64,000 bases of DNA, taken from assembly GCF_900167905.1 (NCBI RefSeq), contig NZ_FUYZ01000004.1, positions 93,711 through 157,710 of the forward strand, given 5' to 3'. The notes under the pieces are model-generated. The model worked only from the letters and a program-made list of their open reading frames with translations. It was not told the DNA's origin and searched no databases. The translations under genes and the position numbers were made by a program. Shown here piece by piece: positions 41,798-50,613 of the stretch. Each line of letters begins with the position of its first letter. Position 1 is the stretch's first letter. The stretch comes from Soonwooa buanensis (GTDB taxonomy: Bacteria > Bacteroidota > Bacteroidia > Flavobacteriales > Weeksellaceae).

Positions 41798-41837
41798 AAA
41801 AAGCATCTATAACAATTGGGTTATGGATGCTTTTTTT
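41798..41837 (+). terminator. Terminator of the RlpA-like gene
   Basis: A 16-bp stem with one G-U pair (41798-41813 with 41820-41835) leads into a T-tract. A -7-like box TATTTTTA for the next gene starts at its 3' edge. Confidence 0.85.
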
Positions 41838-41858
41838 ATTTTTACACAAATTATTAAT

Positions 41859-42071
41859 ATGTTCAGTATCGAAGACGAGTTTCAAGAATTTAAACAAGAA
41901 TTAGAAAAATTGGGTATTCAGGTTCTTAAAATCCAAAAAGTTGGTAATGGCAGTATGTCTTTTCATGAAGTGACTTACAAATCGCCACGTTATAACGAAG
42001 AGAAAAAAGTCTTCGTAGAACGCCACAAACTTGACGAACTTTTAAGCGATTTTAAAAAAGCTTATGCTTAG
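41859..42071 (+). CDS. Small protein of unknown function
   Basis: The protein has 70 residues from the ATG at 41859 (MFSIEDEFQEF); the longer frame to 41823 begins inside the upstream terminator. It is soluble and charged, with a helical start and end (ELEKLGIQVLKIQ, HKLDELLSDFKKAYA), and has no signal or TM. I recognise no family. It lies between the RlpA-like gene and a DUF4184 gene on the same strand. Confidence 0.6.
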   Translation: MFSIEDEFQEFKQELEKLGIQVLKIQKVGNGSMSFHEVTYKSPRYNEEKKVFVERHKLDELLSDFKKAYA

Positions 42072-42103
42072 ATAGTGATTTTATTTAATAAGGAATATTA
42101 TCT

Positions 42104-42823
42104 ATGCCATTTACATTCTCGCATCCAGCAATAACTCTCCCTTTTAAAAGATGGTTTTCGACAACAGGTTTAGTTGTTGGCAGTATGTCTCCAGATTTTG
42201 AATATTTTTTGAAAATGAATTTAGAAAATCAACATGGACATACCTTCGCAGGTATTTTCTATTTTGATTTGATGATTTCACTTTTACTCTGTTTTCTTTA
42301 TCATAATATTATCAGAGATGCGCTAATTCGTAATTTACCTAGCTTTCTTAATTCTAGGTTTAACTATGTGATAGATTTTAGCTGGAACGACTATTTTAAA
42401 AAAAACTGGTTTTTAATAATGCTTTCAATAATTATAGGCGCTTTCAGCCATATATTTTGGGATAGTTTTACGCATGATACAGGCTTTTTTGTTGAGAAAA
42501 TTCCTTTTTTACAAGAAGTTTTAAAAGTTGGGAGCTTTAGAATTCCTGTTTTTAAAATTTTACAACATGTAAGCACCTTTGTTGGCGCGATGATAATAAT
42601 GTTTTACATTTTCAAAAAACCTTTGGGTAAAAGCAATTCGATGTTCTTTAATGTCGGATTTTGGTTTGCTGCTTTTGTGGTTAGCATTATCGTAATTTTA
42701 GTAAGATTAAGCTATTTATCCTTTAATCTTGGAATTGGAAATTTAATAGTAACTATAATCCCAAGTATGTTTCTAGGAGTTCTTTTTTCATCTTTATTAA
42801 ATCTAAAACGAATAACAAACTAA
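42104..42823 (+). CDS. DUF4184 family membrane protein
   Basis: The 239-residue protein begins MPFTFSHPAITLPFKRW, the signature of DUF4184, and has about six TM helices. The conserved His/Asp (FSHP near the start, SPDFEYF, then FSHIFWDSFTHDTGFF) resemble those of membrane-bound metal-dependent hydrolases of the YdjM kind, but activity is not established. The last 4 nt overlap the end of the convergent tam gene. Confidence 0.78.
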   Translation: MPFTFSHPAITLPFKRWFSTTGLVVGSMSPDFEYFLKMNLENQHGHTFAGIFYFDLMISLLLCFLYHNIIRDALIRNLPSFLNSRFNYVIDFSWNDYFKKNWFLIMLSIIIGAFSHIFWDSFTHDTGFFVEKIPFLQEVLKVGSFRIPVFKILQHVSTFVGAMIIMFYIFKKPLGKSNSMFFNVGFWFAAFVVSIIVILVRLSYLSFNLGIGNLIVTIIPSMFLGVLFSSLLNLKRITN

Positions 42824-43587
42824 GATTTCTTTCCATAAAGCAAAAGTCTTTTAAAAGCATAGATCGCTGGTAATTTTGGGAAATTGTCGGCGATTCGATT
42901 TTTAAATTCTCGGATAAAATCCTCGTGATGCGCTTCATTCATATTTTCTAAATACGGAATTAAAGCAGAACCAGATATAAAATCAAAAAGCTGATCATGA
43001 CTTTCAGCGATAATCGGGTAGATTCTGAGCGATAAATTCAAATCGGACAATCCGTTTTCAAAAAAGATTTGCGCGTATTCATCAATGCTTAAAACCGCCG
43101 ATTTGCGATTCCAATTATTAAGTTGGGATTTGTAAGGTTGCTCTTCCGCCAAGTCAAAAAGGATTTGGTTAAGTTTATTTTCGGGTTGATAAGGCATTTG
43201 CACGGCCAATTGTCCAGCTTTATTTAGTTTAGAAATAATTTTTGGAAACAATTTTTTATGATTGTCCGACCACTGCAAAGCCGCATTACTAAAGATTAAA
43301 TCCCAAGTTTTATCATCTTTGATAATCGCTTCGGTTGTTGATATTTTAAAATTTAAATTTTCTTTTTTAAAAACTTTCGACTGTTCTAGCATTTCGGGTG
43401 ATGAGTCAATTCCTAAGAATTTGGACGTCGAAAATTTTTCCGCAAGAATCGACGTTTGTTCACCAGTTCCGCAACCCAAATCGATGGCGCTCATATTATT
43501 TTTATCTTCGATCATGTCCATCAAATCAAAAAACGGTTTGTATCTAATATTTTTAAATTGATTATAAACGTCAGGATTCCAAGGCAT
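42820..43587 (-). CDS. tam: Trans-aconitate 2-methyltransferase-like enzyme
   Basis: The 255-residue SAM-dependent methyltransferase begins MPWNPDVYNQFKN and has motif I AIDLGCGTGEQTS (about 34-46), DSSPEMLEQSK (about 61) and FSNAALQWSDNHKKLFP (about 108-124), all as in E. coli Tam, which methylates trans-aconitate to relieve inhibition of aconitase. Close relatives may use other carboxylates. The ends of tam and of the DUF4184 gene overlap by 4 nt. Confidence 0.82.
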   Translation of the reverse strand: MPWNPDVYNQFKNIRYKPFFDLMDMIEDKNNMSAIDLGCGTGEQTSILAEKFSTSKFLGIDSSPEMLEQSKVFKKENLNFKISTTEAIIKDDKTWDLIFSNAALQWSDNHKKLFPKIISKLNKAGQLAVQMPYQPENKLNQILFDLAEEQPYKSQLNNWNRKSAVLSIDEYAQIFFENGLSDLNLSLRIYPIIAESHDQLFDFISGSALIPYLENMNEAHHEDFIREFKNRIADNFPKLPAIYAFKRLLLYGKKS

Positions 43588-43709
43588 ATTTTTATTTTTT
43601 TTAATTAAACAAAGGATGGAAGATGAACAATCTTAAATTTGTTTTAAACTTTATTAAATTTAAAAAGAATTGCGGACTTTTACCGACATTTGTTCCGTAA
43701 ATTTCAAGT

Positions 43710-44963
43710 ATGAAAAACGCCATTCTCATCACCATCGGCGATGAAATCCTTTCTGGAAACACAATTGACACCAATTCCAACTTTATTGCAACAGAACTAA
43801 AATCCATCGGGATTTCTGTAAAACAAATTTTCACGATTTCGGATGAAATAGAAGTGATTAAATCTACGTTAAAAGACGCTTTTGATTTAGGAGATTTGGT
43901 GATAACAACGGGCGGATTGGGACCGACCAGAGACGATAAAACCAAGAAAGCTTTTCTTGAGTTTTTTGATGATGAATTAATTTCGGATGAAAAAACATTT
44001 AAGCATTTGTCAGATTATTTGATTTCCAGAAATCGACAAGATTTGTTGGAATTAAATAAAAGTCAAGCTGACGTTTTGTCGAAAGCTATAGTTTTTCAAA
44101 ACGATTTCGGAACGGCGCCTTGCCAAATGATTGAGCAAAACGGAAAATTGGTTTTCTCGTTGCCTGGCGTTCCTTACGAAGTAAAACCTTTGATAAAAGA
44201 CAAGATTCTTCCTTATTTAAAAGAAAAATTCGAGCTCGATTCTATTTTTACCAGAATTGTTTCAGTGGTCAACGTTCCCGAAAGTATTTTGGCTGAACGA
44301 ATCGCAGACTGGGAAGATCATTTGCCATCACATATTTCGTTGTCTTATTTACCAATCGGAAACCGCGTGAAATTAAGAATCACAGCTTCTGGAAAGGATT
44401 TTTCGCAATTAGAAAATGATGTTGAAACGCAAATTCAATTTTTATTAAAAATTATTGGTGAAAATGTAATTGCCACTTATGAAGATAAAATCGAAAAAAT
44501 TTTAGGCGAAATTTTAACAGATCGAAAACTTAGTATTTCAACAACGGAAAGTTGTACAGGTGGCGAGATTTCAAAACTGATTACTTCGGTTTCGGGAAGT
44601 TCTAAATACTTTCTTGGCGGAATTGTTACTTATGCAACCCAAAAGAAAATTGATATTCTAAAAGTTTCGAAAGAAACGGTTGCTGAACATACTGTCGTAA
44701 GCGAAGAAGTCGCTTTGGAAATGGCTCGAGGTGGACAAAAGCTTTTCGGAACAAATATTTGTCTTTCTACAACTGGCGTTGCTGGACCGAGCAAAGGCGA
44801 AGATGGCAAAGATGTCGGAACGGTTTTTTACTCAATTCGAATCCATGATATTGAAAAAGCTTCACATTTATATTTGCCTTATATGGAACGAACAGATTTT
44901 ATGAATTTCGTTGCGCAACGTATTTTGCAAGATTTGGTGGCGATGTTGGTGCAGAATCATTGA
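43710..44963 (+). CDS. cinA: CinA family protein / nicotinamide-nucleotide amidohydrolase
   Basis: The 417-residue protein has an N-terminal MoaB/Mog-like domain (ITIGDEILSGNTIDTNSNFIA, TTGGLGPTRDDKTK) and a C-terminal PncC-like domain (STTESCTGGEISKLITSVSGSSKYFLGGIVTYATQKK), with the catalytic Ser in SVSGSS. It hydrolyses nicotinamide mononucleotide to nicotinate mononucleotide and may remove ADP-ribose-type waste. The gene is divergent from tam across 122 nt that must hold both promoters. Confidence 0.93.
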   Translation: MKNAILITIGDEILSGNTIDTNSNFIATELKSIGISVKQIFTISDEIEVIKSTLKDAFDLGDLVITTGGLGPTRDDKTKKAFLEFFDDELISDEKTFKHLSDYLISRNRQDLLELNKSQADVLSKAIVFQNDFGTAPCQMIEQNGKLVFSLPGVPYEVKPLIKDKILPYLKEKFELDSIFTRIVSVVNVPESILAERIADWEDHLPSHISLSYLPIGNRVKLRITASGKDFSQLENDVETQIQFLLKIIGENVIATYEDKIEKILGEILTDRKLSISTTESCTGGEISKLITSVSGSSKYFLGGIVTYATQKKIDILKVSKETVAEHTVVSEEVALEMARGGQKLFGTNICLSTTGVAGPSKGEDGKDVGTVFYSIRIHDIEKASHLYLPYMERTDFMNFVAQRILQDLVAMLVQNH

Positions 44964-45006
44964 TAATTCTCATTATAAGAAATTCTCACATCAATATTTT
45001 CTTTTG

Positions 45007-45014
45007 TAGCTTTG
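45007..45014 (+). promoter_or_regulatory. -7 box for the YHS lipoprotein gene
   Basis: TAGCTTTG matches TAnnTTTG and lies 20 nt before the ATG at 45035, supporting that start over a longer frame to 44960. Confidence 0.5.
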
Positions 45015-45034
45015 ATAGGTTTTTAAATTCAATT

Positions 45035-45298
45035 ATGAAAAATTTAGTTTTAATTGGAGCTACCATTTTTGCAATGGTTTCTTGTGAAAAGAAAAATCTT
45101 GAAGTTAAACACGTTTCCGAAATGGAATCTGGATTTAAAATCTCGGCAAAAGTGGTAAATGATGAAGATCCTGTTTGCCACATGAAAACCGCTGAACATC
45201 TTAGTGATACCTTGACTTATAAAGGTCAGGTTTATGGTTTTTGTAGTTCGATGTGTAAAGATGAATTCAAAAAAAATCCAGATTCTTATTTAAAATAA
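45035..45298 (+). CDS. YHS-domain lipoprotein, probably metal-binding
   Basis: The protein has 87 residues from the ATG at 45035. It has a lipoprotein signal (LVLIGATIFAMVSCEKK, acylated Cys17) and a C-terminal YHS domain (DPVCHMKTAEHLSDTLTYKGQVYGFCSSMCKDEFKKNPDSYL) with three cysteines that could bind copper or another soft metal. The downstream SCO gene starts 1 nt after its stop, so the two form an operon. A role in copper delivery in the periplasm is inferred from this pairing. Confidence 0.82.
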   Translation: MKNLVLIGATIFAMVSCEKKNLEVKHVSEMESGFKISAKVVNDEDPVCHMKTAEHLSDTLTYKGQVYGFCSSMCKDEFKKNPDSYLK

Positions 45299-45299
45299 A

Positions 45300-45980
45300 A
45301 TGTCAACAACCGAAAACATTCAGTCAAAATCAAAAAAAATATGGATTCCCATTTTGGTAATTCTACTGATTGCTGCTTTGGTTTTTGGTGTTCGACAATA
45401 CATGAATTCATCGCTTTTTACAGTGATGAAAGTCCCCGAATTTTCTTTAAAAGACCAAAATAACAAAACAATTACCAGCAAAGACATGCTCGGGAAAGTC
45501 TATTTGGTGGAGTTTTTCTTTAGTCGCTGTCCAACGATTTGTCCTGTGATGAATTCTAATATGCGTCACATTGAAGAAGAAATCAACGATCCAAATTTTG
45601 GAATAATCTCCATAAGTATCGATCCCGAAAATGATACGCCAGAAATGCTGAAAGAGCATGCTAAAAAAATCGGTGCAAAATCTCCGAATTGGCATTTTTT
45701 GACGGGTGATCGAACTTACATTGGTGACATTGCCAAGAAATTTGATATTTACGTTGGAGACCAAAATGATAAAGCGGAAAGTCTAAACCATAGCGGTGAA
45801 ATCGCTTTGGTAGATAAAGACGGCAACATCCGTTGTCGTTTTGGGAAAGATGGCATGCCGATTTTGTATTATTCTGGGCTTAATTACGAAGATGAAGCGG
45901 GAACCAAAAGCAGTTTAGTTGGAAAATATCATCCCGACCGTGAACTTTTGATTGAAGACATCAAAAAACTTCTAAAATAG
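45300..45980 (+). CDS. SCO1/SenC family copper chaperone
   Basis: The 226-residue protein is anchored by an N-terminal helix (WIPILVILLIAALVFGV) with a periplasmic thioredoxin-like domain. The copper site is Cys-x3-Cys in SRCPTICPVMN and the later His in ESLNHSGEIALVDKDG. It matures the CuA centre of cytochrome c oxidase. No oxidase genes are in the window. Cotranscribed with the YHS lipoprotein. Confidence 0.92.
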   Translation: MSTTENIQSKSKKIWIPILVILLIAALVFGVRQYMNSSLFTVMKVPEFSLKDQNNKTITSKDMLGKVYLVEFFFSRCPTICPVMNSNMRHIEEEINDPNFGIISISIDPENDTPEMLKEHAKKIGAKSPNWHFLTGDRTYIGDIAKKFDIYVGDQNDKAESLNHSGEIALVDKDGNIRCRFGKDGMPILYYSGLNYEDEAGTKSSLVGKYHPDRELLIEDIKKLLK

Positions 45981-46070
45981 GCGTTAATTAATGTTAATGA
46001 TACTTTGTTTAAGGTATGAATAAAGTATCTTTAAGACAATTAAATTAATGTTTAATCGAAAATTTTAAAA

Positions 46071-46739
46071 ATGAAAATATTGAAAATAGCAGCTATCGGT
46101 TTCTTGATGGCTTCAAGTTTTATGTCGGCGCAATTTAAACAGGCGCCACTTCCTTATGCGTATAATGCTCTAGAAGCTGCTGTGGATGCACAAACCATGG
46201 AAATTCATTACAGCAAACATGCGGCTGGATATACCGCAAATCTTAACAAGGCGATTGCGGGAACGTCGATGGAAAAGGAAAGTCTTTTCACTATTCTTTC
46301 TCATATTTCTAAAGAGTCGCCAGCGGTAAGAAATAATGCAGGCGGACACTATAACCACGAGTTATTTTGGACTGTTTTAACACCGAAAAAAGACACAAAA
46401 GCGTCTGCAAAATTAGCAAAAGCAATTACAGATAATTTTGGAAGTATGGACGCGTTTAAAGAGAAGATTGCAAAGGCTGGAGCTGACAGATTTGGTTCTG
46501 GATGGGCTTGGTTAATCGTTACACCAGACAAAAAATTAGCAATTACATCAACTGCGAATCAAGATAATCCGTTGATGGATGTTGCGGAAGTGAAAGGAAC
46601 ACCAATTTTTGCAATTGATGTTTGGGAACATGCTTATTATTTAAAATATCAAAACAAACGTGCAGATTATTTAACGGCTTTATGGAGCGTTGTTAATTGG
46701 GACGAGATCTCAAAACGTTACGATGCAGCTGTGAAATAA
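46071..46739 (+). CDS. Exported Fe/Mn superoxide dismutase
   Basis: The 222-residue enzyme has a signal peptide (MKILKIAAIGFLMASSFMSAQ) and should act in the periplasm or outside, unlike the usual cytoplasmic SodA/SodB. Metal ligands are in EIHYSKHAAGY, GGHYNHELFW and DVWEHAYYLKY. The Gly in GGHYNH and the Gln in STANQDNPL suggest the manganese or cambialistic type. It converts superoxide to oxygen and peroxide. A single gene ended by a terminator. Confidence 0.94.
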   Translation: MKILKIAAIGFLMASSFMSAQFKQAPLPYAYNALEAAVDAQTMEIHYSKHAAGYTANLNKAIAGTSMEKESLFTILSHISKESPAVRNNAGGHYNHELFWTVLTPKKDTKASAKLAKAITDNFGSMDAFKEKIAKAGADRFGSGWAWLIVTPDKKLAITSTANQDNPLMDVAEVKGTPIFAIDVWEHAYYLKYQNKRADYLTALWSVVNWDEISKRYDAAVK

Positions 46740-46763
46740 ATTGCTTTTCACAACAAAAATATT

Positions 46764-46797
46764 AACTCGCTTTTCAATTTTGGGAAGCGAGTTTTTT
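46764..46797 (+). terminator. Terminator of the superoxide dismutase gene
   Basis: A 12-bp stem with G-U pairs (46764-46775 with 46782-46793) is followed by TTTTTT. Confidence 0.85.
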
Positions 46798-46832
46798 GTT
46801 AAAATTTAATTTTATTTTAAGTTCAAATTAAG

Positions 46833-46861
46833 TTGTTTTTCATGGTTCTTGTAAATCTTTG
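46833..46861 (+). promoter_or_regulatory. Promoter of the deacetylase/glycosyltransferase gene
   Basis: TTG (46833-46835) and AATCTTTG (46854-46861, one mismatch to TAnnTTTG) are 18 nt apart. The start codon lies 25 nt downstream. Confidence 0.5.
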
Positions 46862-46886
46862 CACATCAGAAAAAAGAGAGTAGAAA

Positions 46887-49800
46887 GTGGAAAAATCAAG
46901 ACAAATTTTTCAAACGGAAAATACAAAACGTTGGAGAAATGTAAAGTGGAGTAGTCGTATCATTATCTTCTGTATCGTGCTACTTTTCGGGGCTTTAGCG
47001 CTAATGATGAAGTTAGATAAAAATCCCCAACTTCCTTTTCGTGAAGATTTCAAAGCTGTAATTTCGGCTAATAAACCTTTTTTGCAAGAGAACAAAATTT
47101 CTAAAGAATATCAAGGTTTTAGAAGTTTTATTCATGCGAAAGGGATGAAAACCAATGAAGAAAAAATCACAAAAGCTAGAGAAGATCGTGTAAAAAATCA
47201 AAGTAAAAATTGGTATCAATTTCCTGCAGGAATTCGCTCTGCGTTCTATGTAGCGTGGGATCCGCAATCTTTGATGTCGCTAAAAAGAAATATCAAAAAC
47301 CTAAATCTTGTCTTTCCAGAATGGTTTTTTATTGATGCTAAAACAGGCGATTTAAAAACACAAATGGACCCCGAAGGTTACAAAATCATTAAAAGAACTG
47401 GTGTCGCTGCGATGCCAATTTTGAGTAATAACTCCAATCAGGAATTCCATTCAGAAGGGATTGGAAAAATTTTGGGCGATCCTGTAAAACGCATGGCTTT
47501 AATTGATAAAGTTGCGACCCAATGTGTAAAAAATAATTTCAAAGGAATAAACATCGACTTCGAGGACTTAAATCTTAGTTCCGACCAAGTTTTAGTGGAC
47601 TTTATGAAGGATTTGAGTACGGTTTTCAAGAAAAATAACCTCTTGATTACGATGGATGTCATGACCGACAACGACGATTATAACATTCAAAAACTCGATC
47701 CTTATGTAGATTATTTTGTGTTGATGGCTTACGACGAATATTCATCGGATAGCGATGCTGGTCCAGTTTCTTCTCAAAAATGGATTGAAGCTCAAACTGA
47801 CAAAATGATTAAAAAAACAAGTCCTCAAAAAGTGATTTTGGGGCTTGGAGCTTATGGTTACGATTGGAGTTCTAACAAAGACCAAAATACGTCAGTAACT
47901 TACATGCAAGCCATTACAAAAGCCAATGCCAGTAAGGCTTCTATCAATTTTGATGATAATACTTTTAATCTTAATTATTCTTATCAGGACAGTCAAAAAA
48001 ATACGCATACCGTTTATTTTAATGACGCAGCGTCGTTGTTTAATACCATGCGTTTCGCTTCGGAATATCCGTTGGCAGGTACGGCTTTGTGGCGTTTGGG
48101 AAGTGAAGACAGCAGAACTTGGTTGTATTATAATCAAGATTTAACTTATGACGGAATTCAGAAATTTAATGTTCAAAAACTTCAAAATGTAAAAGGTCAA
48201 ACCATGGTCGATTACATCGGAGACGGCGAGGTTTTGGATGTTTTGAATACACCACACGATGGTAAAATTAAGTTAGAAGTTGACCCCAACGAACAAATTA
48301 TCACGGATGAAAATTATGTGACTTATCCAAGTTCTTACGAGGTTAAAAAATATGGAGCAGCGCCACAAAAGCAACTGGTTTTAACCTTTGATGATGGTCC
48401 AGATGAGACTTATACGCCACAAATTTTGGATGTTTTATCAAAATATCATGTTCCAGCAGCTTTCTTTTTGGTCGGAATTAATGCTGAGAAAAATTTGCCA
48501 CTCGTAAAACGTATTTACAAAGAAGGTCACGAAATCGGAAACCACACTTTCACACACGAAAATATTGCAAAAGTCGCCCCAGAACGCGCTTTAATGGAAT
48601 TGAAACTTACACGACTTCTTATAGAATGTGTGACTGGACATAGCACGATTTTGTTCCGTGCGCCTTATAATGCGGATTCCGAGCCTACAACGCCCGAGGA
48701 AATTATTCCTGTGGCTTTGGCAAGACAACAAAATTATTTGGATATCGGCGAAAATATCGACCCCGAAGATTGGGAAGTAGGCGTAAAAGCCGACCAAATT
48801 GTTGCCCGAGTTTTGGATGGTTTAAAAAGAGAACGTGGAAACATTATTTTGCTTCATGACGCTGGTGGTGATTCGCGCGCAGAAACGGTGAAAGCTTTGA
48901 AAATTTTAATTCCGATGCTGCAAAAACAAGGCTATCATTTCACGAATCTTGAAAGTATTTTGCATAAAAGTAAAAGCGAATTAATGCCCGAAGTTCCAAA
49001 AACAAAAGCTTATTATATTATGCAACTTAACTTGGTTTTGGCAACCGTTATTTATGGTGTAAGTCATTTCTTGGTGGCATTATTTGCAATTTTCATAGGC
49101 CTTGGAATCATCCGATTATTGCTCATGCTTTATTGGGCAATTCGTGAACATAAAAAAGAAAAAAAACTTGGTGGATTCCCAATTTTAGAGACTTATCCTA
49201 AAGTTTCGATTATCGTTCCTGCCTATAATGAAGAAGTGAATATTGTTTCGTCACTTCGAAATTTATTGAATCAAACTTATCCTAATTTTGATATTGTTTT
49301 TGTAGATGATGGTAGTAAAGATGCGACTTTGGAAAAGGTGAAAGACGCTTTTTCCAGTGAATCTAAACTTAAAATCTTAACTAAAATAAATGGCGGAAAA
49401 GCAACTGCACTCAACTATGGAATTTTGCAAACTGACGCCGAATATGTTGTTTGCATCGATGCGGACACCAAATTGGAGCAAGATGCTGTAAAATATTTAA
49501 TCGCTCGTTTTTTAAATGCTAAAGAAGACGAAAACATCGCTGCTGTTGCAGGAAATGTAAAAGTCGGAAACCGCGTCAATTGGTTGACGAGATGGCAATC
49601 GATTGAATATACAACGAGTCAAAATTTCGATAGATTGGCTTATGCTAACATCAATGCGATTACGGTAATTCCAGGTGCGATTGGTGCTTTCAGAAAATCT
49701 GTGATTGATGAAGTTGGCGGTTATTCGTCGGATACTTTGGCGGAAGATTGCGATTTAACGGTTAAAATTTTAAAAAACGGTTACACTATTGCCAACGAAA

Positions 49801-50291
49801 ATAAAGCCGTTGCAATTACCGAAGCGCCAGAAAGTGTAAAACAATTTTTGAAACAGCGTTTCCGTTGGACTTATGGCATTATGCAAATGTTCTGGAAACA
49901 ACGTCAAACTTTCCTAAATCCAAAATACAAAGGTTTGGGACTTTGGGCGATGCCGAATATTTTGTTGTTCCAATATATTATTCCGTTTTTCTCACCATTG
50001 GCAGACTTAATTATGTTTTTTGGAATTTTGTCAGGAAATGGCAGCAAGATTTTCACCTATTATTTATTATTTTTGGTTGTGGATGCAGCTTTAGCCTTTA
50101 TCGCATTCTTTATGCAAAAGGAAAAATGGACAGATTTATTTTACATTATTCCGCAAAGATTTGGTTATAGATGGTTGATGTACATCGTTTTGTTCCGAAG
50201 TTTGCGCAAAGCTTTACAAGGCGAATTACAGACTTGGGGCTTCCTAAAACGAACAGGAAACGTAAAAGATATTGCCACCAATCCTCAATAG
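46887..50291 (+). CDS. GH18-type / polysaccharide deacetylase / GT2 synthase fusion
   Basis: The start is GTG at 46887; the next Met (about residue 40) would cut the first TM. Order in 1134 residues: TM helix 23-41; GH18-like domain (about 110-430; GINIDFEDL at 220-228 with Glu226 as likely acid, MAYDEY near 279); NodB deacetylase (about 495-690; FDDGPD 501-506, NHTFTH 552-557, LLHDAGG near 655); TM segment about 711-750; cytoplasmic GT2 synthase (about 770-1000; FVDDGSKD, DAD 858-860, AEDCD 952-956, QRFRW 990-994); C-terminal TM helices (about 1022-1080). The set equals PgaB (deacetylase plus hydrolase) joined to PgaC (synthase), so a poly-N-acetylglucosamine-like polymer is inferred. Single gene between two terminators. 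Confidence 0.9.
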   Translation: MEKSRQIFQTENTKRWRNVKWSSRIIIFCIVLLFGALALMMKLDKNPQLPFREDFKAVISANKPFLQENKISKEYQGFRSFIHAKGMKTNEEKITKAREDRVKNQSKNWYQFPAGIRSAFYVAWDPQSLMSLKRNIKNLNLVFPEWFFIDAKTGDLKTQMDPEGYKIIKRTGVAAMPILSNNSNQEFHSEGIGKILGDPVKRMALIDKVATQCVKNNFKGINIDFEDLNLSSDQVLVDFMKDLSTVFKKNNLLITMDVMTDNDDYNIQKLDPYVDYFVLMAYDEYSSDSDAGPVSSQKWIEAQTDKMIKKTSPQKVILGLGAYGYDWSSNKDQNTSVTYMQAITKANASKASINFDDNTFNLNYSYQDSQKNTHTVYFNDAASLFNTMRFASEYPLAGTALWRLGSEDSRTWLYYNQDLTYDGIQKFNVQKLQNVKGQTMVDYIGDGEVLDVLNTPHDGKIKLEVDPNEQIITDENYVTYPSSYEVKKYGAAPQKQLVLTFDDGPDETYTPQILDVLSKYHVPAAFFLVGINAEKNLPLVKRIYKEGHEIGNHTFTHENIAKVAPERALMELKLTRLLIECVTGHSTILFRAPYNADSEPTTPEEIIPVALARQQNYLDIGENIDPEDWEVGVKADQIVARVLDGLKRERGNIILLHDAGGDSRAETVKALKILIPMLQKQGYHFTNLESILHKSKSELMPEVPKTKAYYIMQLNLVLATVIYGVSHFLVALFAIFIGLGIIRLLLMLYWAIREHKKEKKLGGFPILETYPKVSIIVPAYNEEVNIVSSLRNLLNQTYPNFDIVFVDDGSKDATLEKVKDAFSSESKLKILTKINGGKATALNYGILQTDAEYVVCIDADTKLEQDAVKYLIARFLNAKEDENIAAVAGNVKVGNRVNWLTRWQSIEYTTSQNFDRLAYANINAITVIPGAIGAFRKSVIDEVGGYSSDTLAEDCDLTVKILKNGYTIANENKAVAITEAPESVKQFLKQRFRWTYGIMQMFWKQRQTFLNPKYKGLGLWAMPNILLFQYIIPFFSPLADLIMFFGILSGNGSKIFTYYLLFLVVDAALAFIAFFMQKEKWTDLFYIIPQRFGYRWLMYIVLFRSLRKALQGELQTWGFLKRTGNVKDIATNPQ

Positions 50292-50303
50292 GATTTTAAA
50301 TAT

Positions 50304-50341
50304 AAAACGAGAAATCATGAAGGTGGTTTCTCGTTTTTTTT
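50304..50341 (+). terminator. Terminator of the fusion gene
   Basis: An 11-bp perfect stem (50304-50314 with 50327-50337) is followed by Ts. Confidence 0.87.
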
Positions 50342-50613
50342 GAGGTTGAAACGAAGCGTCCGTTCGAGTAGCGCAGCGTATCGAGAAGTTTTTCATAGAA
50401 GTTCTCGATGTGATTTTTTTAAACCTATTCGAACTGATGATGGTTTTGTGACTTCGAGCAAGAATTAAATTTTGGTGACTTAGCTTGATTTCCTTTAAAT
50501 CAACTTCAAGAATAAATTTCAATCAAAACATCCAAAAATATTTCAAAAATAAATACATTTGATTCCGTAACAAAAACAAAAAAATAACGACATATTTGAA
50601 CAAATTATATTAA
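50342..50613 (+). other. Intergenic region with a TCGAGTAGCGCAGCGTATCGA-type repeat
   Basis: The region has no gene. A palindromic element lies at about 50352-50435 (TTCGAGTAGCGCAG, then TATCGAGAAG and GTTCTCGA). It looks like a dispersed Flavobacteriia intergenic repeat. Upstream of the M13 gene is a -7-like box CATATTTG (50591-50598), 15 nt before its ATG. Confidence 0.5.
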
